Source: Bathynomus jamesi (taxonomy: Eukaryota > Arthropoda > Malacostraca > Isopoda > Cirolanidae). From it: a stretch of DNA of 64,000 nt. The DNA lies in the NCBI GenBank assembly GCA_023014485.1, contig JAJOZX010005789.1, forward strand, positions 36,001 to 100,000, written 5' to 3'. Position numbers and translations under genes: made by a program. Below, piece by piece: positions 54,723 through 64,000 of this stretch. The stretch's first letter is position 1; the number at the start of each line of letters is the position of its first letter. The notes under the pieces were generated by a model. It saw only the letters and a program-made list of their open reading frames with translations. It was not told the origin of the DNA and made no database searches.

Positions 54723-55287
54723 TGTAATTTTAGAACATCGTGTGTATATATGAGAAAAATAAGATATTATTTCAAATTAAGGTGGAAGTACATCGTTACC
54801 TTTAAAACATGAAAGACACTTATGAGATGCAAAAACAAATGTAAATAAAGGCAATTGCAACATAAATTGTCAATATTATACAAATCATAATAAGAAACCA
54901 TGAATTTTGTGGCAATTGCAACAATTTATTGTAAAAACGGACTAAACCCGATGAAAGAAATGGGTGATGAAGACGAAACAAAATGAAAAATATAATAAAG
55001 TTATTTAAATAATCCTTTATTTTCAATAGATATTTTGACGAATTGAAGTAAAAAATTTCATTTTCCAGTTCATTCATTTGAACAGAGAGAGTAGATAAAA
55101 CTGCCATTAATACTTTTTATATTGTCTGCGTTGATGAAGAAAATAATATTATTACGAAGAATATTGGAAACTGAAATTATCTTTTGGTTTTCAGGGAGTA
55201 AAATTTTGATGAAAAAATCCAAAGAAACAAAGCAGATTACTGAAGAAATTTCAAGAAGTACCATAACTGAAAATGCCTTTTCACATT

Positions 55288-55290
<3 letters not shown>
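54723..55290. repeat. Array spacer block
   Basis: Spacer of the FReD4-FReD5 unit, homologous to 45745-46303. Confidence 0.85.
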
Positions 55291-55339
<49 letters not shown>

Positions 55340-55360
55340 ATGTATATATATATATATACA
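55291..55360. repeat. (AT)n microsatellite
   Basis: AT tract at the conserved array position. Confidence 0.95.
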
Positions 55361-55365
55361 CACGG

Positions 55366-56134
55366 CGAGTTTAAATATATACTGACAATATTACCAACGT
55401 TTTATTACAGGTTTAATAACGTATAATATAAGGTTTTGTTTTTAGAGAAAGCACTTTTTATGTACGTAACTCCTTTATAGAGGTAACTCATTTTAAATAA
55501 AATACAAAGAAACTAATGAATAAAATAAAAAATAAAAAGAAAGAATTAAAAAGAGGAATTAAAGAGACAAAATTAATATAAATAGTGCGAATTTGTTTCA
55601 TCACAACATTTACGAACATTGTACGGCTATACAATGAAAATGAACAGTATCTCTCCTTTCATTCGAGCGTGAGAACTTCATAAATGGAGAAAACTCAGCT
55701 TACGAGAATCAATTAAAGGAAAGTCTCATTTGATGCAAGGAAATAAATTAAAACGTTAAAAATTTATACAATTTAAATTTAATTAAAAAGCTTAAAAGGA
55801 TAGAACTTAATCTAAAACAATATGTAAGACCAAATTCACTATAAGAAACTCAACTTTGCCTTAAATGAGATTATTAACGGGAAGAGCAAAATCAAAGCCA
55901 TAAATGAGAATGTATCTGTCGTGAGTAAATTCCTTTTGAAACGACCTTATTCGGATTTCAAAAATGTGCTAAACAGGAAAGAAATTATCTAGATTTAGGT
56001 ACGCCCCCAAAAAATCCGGATGTTTCGAGAGATATGACGAATGATAGAGTGGATAAAAATGCATAAAAGAGAAGGTTTTTCAAAAGTAGCTACTAGAAGT
56101 CATTTGAACAGCAGATTCAACAAGAAGAGAAAAG
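55366..56134 (+). promoter_or_regulatory. FReD5 upstream block, TATA box mutated
   Basis: Homologous to the other upstream blocks, but the TATA position reads CATAAAA (56062-56068). This coincides with loss of the coding frame downstream. Confidence 0.7.
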
Positions 56135-57057
56135 ATGGTTGAATCAAAAACTCTGATAACTTTGATGATCTTTGGTTTATTGAACAGAGTCTCTTATGGA
56201 GACACTATTGACTCAAAGATAACAGGACTTTACTGTACAATGTTTTTGAAGAGATTAGATTCTCTCCTGCTTGCGTGTCTCAACCTCTGGCGCTTTGTGA
56301 GAACTCCGTAAACAATTCTTTTTTGCTTGGAATGAAAAGTCAATTGCATTCAGTCGAAAATCGGACCGCCAACTTGACTGAAATCCCAGAACGTCCTCGT
56401 AATTGTGAGGATATTTTTAACGTTGGTGACAAGGAGTCCGGAATTCGAACGGTGTACCCTTTCAGTTGTTGTGAAAACCGACCCGTTTCTGTTTTGTGCG
56501 ACCAAACTACTGACGGAGGTGGATGGACGGTGATTCAACATCGAGAGCATCTTACAGAGAGGGAGAACTTCTTTAGGAAGTGGTTGGAGTAACAACTTGG
56601 TTTCGGAAACCTGAAGGGAGAATTTTGGCTCGGCCTCGATAATATTCACGCTCTCGTTAGTAACACTCTGATGGAATTGAGGGTGGACCTGGAGGACTTC
56701 GAGGGGAAAAAGCGTTGGGCCAAATACGAACACTTTTACATCGAAGACACTTCAGCCAAATACCGCCGGGATTTAGGAAAGTATTCGGGTAATGCAGGGG
56801 ACTCATTTAGTTATCACAGTGGTCAAATGTTTTCAACGAAAGATCAAGACAACGACATACAGGAGACTTTAAATTGTTCAAAGAAATATCGTGGTGCATG
56901 GTGGTACAAAAATTGCTACGTCTCAAACTTAAATGGGTATCGGTACCAAGGAAACCACACTTCCCACGATGATGGCGTCAATTGGCATGGTTTTCATTAG
57001 TTCAACTACTCTTTAAAGAAAACGTCTCTGAGCCTCAGACCAAAATTTCGAAACTAA
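56135..57057 (+). pseudogene. FReD5: decayed fibrinogen-related lectin gene
   Basis: Aligns end to end with FReD3/4 at DNA level. The ATG and signal-peptide codons survive. A 5-bp insertion (TGTAC-like, about 56233-56238) then shifts the frame within the GLYNLFEE segment. Downstream the original frame shows a stop at 56590-56592 (Tyr of KWVEYQL lost) and another at 56998-57000 (near the FHEFN segment). The DQDND motif and GAWWY are still readable, as is NCYVSNLNG, where the pocket His reads Tyr. With the altered TATA box, this is a pseudogene of recent origin. Variable residues (QETLN, YVSNL, HDDG) differ again from all other copies. Confidence 0.93.
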
Positions 57058-57142
57058 ATGTAAAAAGGATAAATCTGAGATATCATCAGACATTTGTGAA
57101 AAGTCTCATAAAAAATGTTACTGATTTGCATTTTTATTAATA

Positions 57143-57187
<45 letters not shown>

Positions 57188-59264
57188 CAAATATTTTATG
57201 AAAGATGAAAATTTTCATTATTTTAATGGTAGAAACTTTTAAGAGTAAATGAAAATGTTATTATAATTTTTATGTGAGAATTAGCATGGAATAATGAGGT
57301 GAAACGTTTACATGATAAAAAATGGAAATGTCTCTGAAAATAAATATTTCTTTTTAAAACATTTTTAACCCAAATATTTAAACGTAAATTTAATGGATAT
57401 TTCACATTAAATCTAATATAAACTTTTAATCTAAATACTTTATATCTATCTAGTCCAAAAGAATACAGACACAGACCAAATGTAGCATAAAAGAGTTTAT
57501 TAAGGAACTACAGAGGAAAGCGTGAACACTGATCTCTTTATCGGACTCTGGATAGGATCAGATTTTACATATCCTTCAATACCTACATTTTTTAATGGGT
57601 TAAACACTAAATTATCTTCAAGTTAATCTTTTCTCTTAATGAAGTAATTCGTTCTTCAATACTCACCATTATTTTTTACGACTGTAGTAAAAATTTTAAT
57701 CTTGGAAGTGTCACCACACTCTAAATGGTACTAGACGTTTGATTACATATATGAAGTGTATACCTGACATCTCATAATGAATTTGCTTTCTGAACTGAAA
57801 TGAATAATAGCTATTTTGAAATGTTTGCTATATATTTCAGATATCTGAAACCGGTGCTTAAATGTTTTAGACATAAAAGGTGTAGAAAGTAAACATTTTA
57901 TTTTTATAATAAGTTAATTTTCTATTCTTTGCGTCTAGACACATGCGCATTGTGATTAAAAATATTTAAAATTTGGCGCTGTTTATTTGCCGTTCGTATT
58001 TATAGGCTATCTGGAAAAGTAGATTTATTTTGATTTATTCCATGTAGGCTTAAGTCTTCTAAGTGTGTTTCATGCATTTATTAATTTTATTACACAGATA
58101 GATCTTGGCAAGTAAAATGTTTGAAGATTAAGAACCAACCTGTGACCCTGAGCCTAGCCGTACGCCTAAGTCCCGTGATATAGAGAAGGCGTATGCTAGG
58201 TTCAATATCTAAGTTAGTGAACGTATAACTGAGAAAAGACACTGATAAGTTAGAAAGGGTTCAGACTGGAGCGATCAAAATGAATCCATAACTGAGAAGT
58301 AAAATATATGAAGAAAAATTATCTGAACTATCGATAGATACAGTATGTATTGGTTTGAAAAGTGTCGATTTATAGGAGAACTAATTCGAATATTTAAACA
58401 AGCTAAATGGCTTTGATAATATAAACAGACAGAGATGGACGTAAATACTTTTGAATGTATTTAAATACTAAATACTGTACTAAATACTGCCGATGATTGT
58501 AATTAAATACAAGATACATTACAAAGAATGAAATTAGATACTGAATACATTACTGTGAAAATGTATTTAATTTCCAATTTCCAAATACATTATGCTAGAT
58601 CATCTTAATTTACATCATCGTTACAAGACATGGTTACATTACAGCTTTACATCTTACAAAATAAAAGTTACAAATAGAACATTTTATTGATGATGTTACT
58701 TCAAAAGTAGAATTTTTAAATGATTTTCTTTTTTTTTGTAATAACTGAGATGATGATCGAGAAATTAGATAAATAAAAAATAAGGGAGTCTCCTGGCTCT
58801 GATACTATACACACCCCCGAGTACTGAAGGAATTAACCTTAACTATAGCTAAACCGCTGGTAATTGTCTATAATACAACACTCAGAACAGGCAACCCTAA
58901 TTAACTATAAGGTAATAAGATGAATGGATGGACGGACTAGGACAATTTGCATATTTATCTTCTTTAGGACTAGGCTCTCGAATAGTGTGTCAGACAAACT
59001 TCCTCTCTGAGGTGAATAAACAAAACCAGCAAAAGAAGAAAGCCGCTCCAGTGGTGCTGATGCAGGAAATGTAGTGTTGTACTTTCTGAATACAGATTTG
59101 ATCACTGTTTATACTTATCGAGATTTGTTAACTTGGTGTCAAGGGTTATTGATACATTTCAGAACTAACATTTTATTAACCATATTTAGTATTATTAGTC
59201 TATTCTGAAATATGTAAAAGTCTCTTCAATTGAAATACATACTCTCTCTCTCTCTACTAGGAAT
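57058..59264. repeat. FReD5 3' block of the array unit
   Basis: Near-identical to the blocks after FReD3 and FReD4; (AAT)n tract at about 57140-57185. No gene seen. Confidence 0.8.
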
Positions 59265-60935
59265 TCTTCAGTTATGTTAAAAGAAGAAAGCCCATTAGAA
59301 ACCCATTAGAAGCGGCGCGCTGCGGACCTCCGGCGGGGACGCTAATGTGCTGAATGAGTACTTTGTGGAGGGAGTGTTCACCAGGGAGGACACCCGCGTC
59401 ATCCCCGAGCCAGGCGTCAGGCACGACGGTGCTCGCCTGGATAGTGTTCGGTGTACCGCAACAGACGTTGCTGATAGAATATACAAAGTGAACGCGTTTA
59501 AGGCTCCTGGACCAGACCAGTTCCTCCCCAGAGTGTTGCAGGAAGTGCGCGACCAGGTGGCTCCCCACCTGGCTACAATCTTCAACAAACGTTGGAGACG
59601 GCCAGGTGCCTGGTGACTGGAGGGAAGCCAACGTGACCCCTATCTTTAAGAAAGGGGATCACAAAAGTTCAGGGAACTATCGTCCCATTAGTGTCACTTC
59701 GGTCGTGGGTAAATTATTAGAGGGGATAATAGCGTATAGGATCGTTGACCATTTGGATTCCTACAAGCTGCTTGGGGACTCCCAACATGGGTTTAGGCGG
59801 CATAGGTCGTCGTGTCTCACCAACCTGCTCGAGTTTTTCCACGTTATGTGGAGTGGGTACCATAAGAGCACGGCGATTGATATATTTTATCTCGACTTTC
59901 GGAAAGCCTTTGATAAGGTACCTCACCGAAGGCTAATGGCTAAAGTGCGCGCGCTGGGTATCGATGAGGAAGTAGGTAGCTGGATTGGAAACTGGCTGAA
60001 GAAAAGGGGGCAGAGGGTTGTAATTAAAAGGGCTGCTCGTGTTGGGCCTCGATCACTAGCGGGTTCCTCAGGGTTCCGTTTTGGGGCCACTGTTATTTAT
60101 CATTTACATAAATGATATCGTCAGTAGGATCGTCAAATTCGCTGATGACACCAAGCTTGGGGCTAATGTTGGGACGTCCGAAGCGATCGAGCAATTGCGT
60201 GCGGACCTACGTAGGATAGGAGAGTGGTTCGTAAAATGGCAAATACCGTTTAACTTGGGTAAATGCAAAGTCATGCACATTGGCTACGCCAATCCCAAGT
60301 CGGACTACTCCATGTTGGGGAGTAATATCGAGGCCACTGATTTGGTAAAGAACTTTGGTGTGCTAATTAGCAGCGACCTTAAGTTTACCACCCGGTGCGT
60401 AGAAGTGAAAAAAAAAAGCCCAGAAGCTGTTGGGTTATATCAGGAGGCAATTTCGATTTCGGAACAAGGAGACTGTGCTTCACTGTACAAATCCCTGGTT
60501 CGGCCGCACCTGGAGTACACTGTGCAATTGTGGTCGCCCACCCTCAGGAAAGATGTTGAGAGGCGGGAGCGAGTCCAGGCGAGGGTCACAAAGTTAATCC
60601 CTTCCGTTGGGCATATGGGCTACAGTCGACGCTTACACGCCTTGAATTTGTTTTCGCTGGAAACTTGGAGGCTGTGCGGTCAACTCATCGAGGTTTTCAA
60701 ACTCTTACACGGGTTCGACGATGTCGACTATTGAAGCATGTTTAGTTTAAATGATAATTCAACTCGCAACAATGGTTGGAAGTTGGGTTTCAAACGGTTT
60801 ATCACTAGTGTGTGTGGGAATTACTTTACCTATAAGATCTGTGTCACGTGGAACAGGCTACCTTCAGAAGTTGTGAACAGTTCCTCTGTGGATCAGTTCA
60901 AGAAAAGGGTAAACCGAATTTTGCACACTATTTGA
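59265..60935 (+). pseudogene. CR1/L2-type LINE RT, array copy D
   Basis: Starts SYVKRRKPI and keeps a long open stretch, DWREANVTPIFKKGDHKSSG then NYRPIS, FRRHRSSCLTNLLEFFHVMW, IFYLDFRKAFDKVP and WIGNWLKKRGQR. A frame change at about 60070 leads into [47 protein letters not shown] and, after a stop, NNGWKLGFKRFITS and VDQFKKRVNRILHTI, ending at 60935. A 10-bp loss removes part of [10 protein letters not shown] and an A-run changes frame near 60410. It is the best-preserved array copy over the RT fingers. Confidence 0.87.
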
Positions 60936-61008
60936 GGGTATAGGAATTTTTCCCTGGCACCCTTTGCCATTGATGCCTCTCTCTCTCTCTCTCTATATAT
61001 AGAGGTTG

Positions 61009-61188
61009 TTTTGAAATTACCTACGAAACTTGTATATAAACGCACTATCTCAACAAAAATTATGCAATATTTAACAATTTTATTTCAAGCAAAAATAATT
61101 GTTATTTTAGATGTTCAAAGTGTCTTCCTTCAACTTGAACACATTGTTCACAACGTTCTACTACTGATCGACAGACATACAAAAGTTT
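61009..61188 (-). pseudogene. Mariner-like remnant, array copy 5
   Basis: Same fossil as at 45545-45740, preceded by a short (CT)n tract. Confidence 0.6.
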
Positions 61189-61887
<699 letters not shown>

Positions 61888-62653
61888 GGCGAGTTTAAAT
61901 ATATACTGACAATATTACCAACGTTTTATTACAGGTTTAATAACGTACAATATAAGGTTTTGTTTTTAGAGAAAGCACATTTTATGTACGTAACTCCTTT
62001 ATAGAGGTAACTCATTTTAAATAAAATACAAAGAAACTATAATGAATAAAATAAAGAACAAAAAGAAAGAATAAAAAGGGAAATAAAGAGACAAACTTAA
62101 TATAAATAGTACGAATTTGTTTCATCACAACATTTACGAACATTGTACGGTTATACAATGAAAAATAAACAATATCTCTCCTTTCATTCGAGCGTGAGAA
62201 CTTCATAAATGGAGAAACTCAGCTTACGAGAATCAATTAAAGGAAGTCTCATTTGATGCAAGGAAATAAATTGAAACGTTAAAATGTATACAATTTAAAT
62301 TTAATTAAAAAGCTTAAAAGGACAGAACTTAATCTAAAACAATATATAAGACCAATTCACTATAAGAAACTCAACTTTGCCTTAAATGAGATTATTAACC
62401 AGAAGAGCAAAATCAAAGCCATAAATGAGAATGTATCTGTCGTGAGTAAATTCCTTTTGAAACGACCTTATTCGGATTTCAAAAATGTGCTAAACAGGAA
62501 AGAGAAATGATCTAGATTTAGGTACGCCCCCAAAACTCCGGATGTTTCGAGAGATATAGAGGAATGATAGAGTGGATAAAAATATAAAAAAGAAGGTTTT
62601 TCAAAAGTAGCTACTAGAAGTCATTTGAAGCAGATTCAACAAGAAGAGAAAAG
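61888..62653 (+). promoter_or_regulatory. FReD6 upstream block with TATA-like box
   Basis: Homologous to the other blocks with small deletions. TATAAAA lies at 62583-62589 in a slightly shortened context. Confidence 0.7.
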
Positions 62654-63512
62654 ATGGTTGAATCAAACCTCTGATAACTTTGATGATCTTTGGTTTATTG
62701 AACAGAGTCTCTTATGGAGACACTATTGACTTAAAGATAAAAGGACTTTACAATCTTTTTGAAGAGACTGGATTTCTCCTGCTTGCGTGTCTCAAATCTG
62801 GCGCTTTGTGAGACTCCGTAAAAATTCTTTTTTGCTTGGAATGAAAAGTCAATTGCATTCAGTCGAAAAGCGGACCGCCAACTTGAGTGAAAATCCCAAA
62901 CGTCCTCGTAATTGTGAAGATATTTTTAAAGTGGTGACAAGGAGTCTGGAATTCGAACGGTGTACCCTTTCAGTTGTTGTGAAAACCGACCCGTTTCTGT
63001 TTTGTGCGACCAAACTACTGACGGAGGTGGATGGACGGTGATTCAACATCGAGAGGCTCTTACAGAGAGGGAGAACTTCGCTAGGAAGTGGTTAGAGTAC
63101 CAATTTTTCGGGAACCTGAAGGGAGAATTTTGGCTCGGCCTCGATAATATTCACGCTCTCGTTAGTAACACTCTGATGGAATTGAGGGTGGACCTGGAGG
63201 ACTTCGAGGGGAAAAAGCGTTGGGCCAAATACGAACACTTTTACATCGACGACACTGAATTCTCTTGCCGCCTGGATTTAGGAAAGTATTCGGGTAATGC
63301 AGGGGACTCACTTAGTTATCACAATGGTAAAATTTTTCAACGAAAGTTGGTGGATGGTGGTCAAATTTACCGGCCATTCCAACTTAAATGGGTATCAGTA
63401 CCAAGGAAACTACACTTCCTACGCTGATGGCATCATTTGGCAACATTTTCGTGGGGACAACTACTCTTTAAAGAAAACGTCTCTGAGCCTCAGACCAAAA
63501 TTTCGAAACTAA
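62654..63512 (+). pseudogene. FReD6: heavily decayed fibrinogen-related lectin gene
   Basis: The ATG is followed within a few codons by a one-base loss (CAAACCTCTG versus CAAACCCTCTG in sisters). A CAA-to-TAA type stop falls in the DTIDSK region, and several more one-base losses occur at about 62774, 62797, 62813 and 62932. The middle is well conserved (PVSVLCDQTTDGGGWTV, GEFWLGLDNIHALVSN, KRWAKYEHFYI). About 60 bp covering DQDND to GAWWY-CH, the calcium and ligand-pocket core, are replaced or deleted near 63345. The C-terminal SLSLRPKFRN codons survive in another frame. Pseudogene, older than FReD5 by number of lesions. Confidence 0.93.
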
Positions 63513-64000
63513 ATGTAAAAAGGATAAATCTGAGATATCATCAAACATTTGTGAAAAGTCTCATAAAAAATGTTACTGATTTGCATTTTTATTAATAACA
63601 ATTATAACAATAATAATAATAGTAAAATAATAATAATAATTATAACAACAAATATTTTATGAAAGATGAAAATTTATATTATTTTAATGGTAGAAACTTT
63701 TAAGAGTAAATGAAAATGTTATTATAATTTTGATGTGAGAATTAGCATGGAATAATATGAGGTGAAAAGTTTACATGATATAAAATGCAAATGTCCCTGA
63801 AAATAAATATTCCTTCTTAAAACATTTTTAACCCAAGTATTTAAAGGTAAAGTTTAATGGATATTTCACATTAAATCTAATATAAAACTTTTCTAAATAC
63901 TTTATATCTATCTAGTCCAAAAGAATACAGACACAGACCAAATGTAGCATAGAAGAGTTTATTAAGGAACTACAGAGGAAAGCGTGAACACTGATCTCTT
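63513..64000. repeat. FReD6 3' block, running off the window
   Basis: Matches the start of the FReD3-5 downstream blocks, so at least part of another array unit probably continues beyond the window. Confidence 0.8.

Overview
Eukaryotic (metazoan) DNA, AT-rich, crowded with (AT)n, (CT)n and (GA)n microsatellites and with transposable elements. The mix suggests an arthropod, most likely a decapod crustacean: secreted fibrinogen-related lectin genes, CR1/L2, Jockey and RTE-type LINEs, Penelope-like elements, DD41D mariners and a CACTG-ended DNA transposon. This assignment is an inference from repeat style; a chelicerate is the main alternative. No prokaryotic-style operons, CRISPR arrays, functional rRNA or confident tRNA genes were seen. 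The only host genes I can support are a family of six intronless fibrinogen-related domain (FReD) genes, all on the + strand: FReD1 9621-10538, FReD2 24301-25218, FReD3 40639-41556, FReD4 47157-48074 (all four intact, 305 aa, signal peptide plus FReD), FReD5 56135-57057 and FReD6 62654-63512 (both decayed). They resemble secreted tachylectin-5/ficolin-like pattern-recognition lectins. Each has a closely spaced TATA box and a conserved upstream block of about 750 bp. Layout: 1-8.9 kb is repeat territory: a retroelement edge, a palindromic element, two hAT-type elements, a 457-bp tandem/foldback repeat, two MITEs (one inside a minisatellite) and a palindrome with a hammerhead-ribozyme-like core. 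8.9-10.7 kb holds FReD1. 10.7-16.4 kb is mostly anonymous, with a 5S-rRNA-derived SINE-like sequence and tRNA-like heads. 16.4-18.8 kb has two LINE fragments on the - strand. 19.4-20.7 kb is a Penelope-like element with a GIY-YIG endonuclease remnant between 415-bp inverted arms, each arm carrying the same 40-nt hammerhead motif. 20.8-23.5 kb is an RTE-like LINE, followed by FReD2. 26.5-28.0 kb is another LINE with an inverted 5' end. 28.3-34.5 kb holds four complete-ended DNA transposons in a row: hAT, an intact DD41D mariner, a Tc1 and a broken mariner. From about 36 kb to the end the window is a tandem array of roughly 6.5-kb segments. Each contains a FReD gene, a 3' block, a 5'-truncated CR1/L2 LINE, a mariner remnant, a spacer, an (AT)n tract and a promoter block. 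One segment carries a 2.6-kb CACTG transposon insertion with a recognisable paralogous empty site. How it works together: the FReD array appears to grow and shrink by segmental duplication and deletion that carry LINE and mariner fossils along with the genes. The paralogs are nearly identical except in the C-terminal ligand-pocket region, as expected for a birth-and-death immune lectin family. The strongest unusual signals are the hammerhead-ribozyme motifs in Penelope-like arms, the focal variability of the FReD pocket, and several insertions whose target sites can be read exactly from neighbouring copies.
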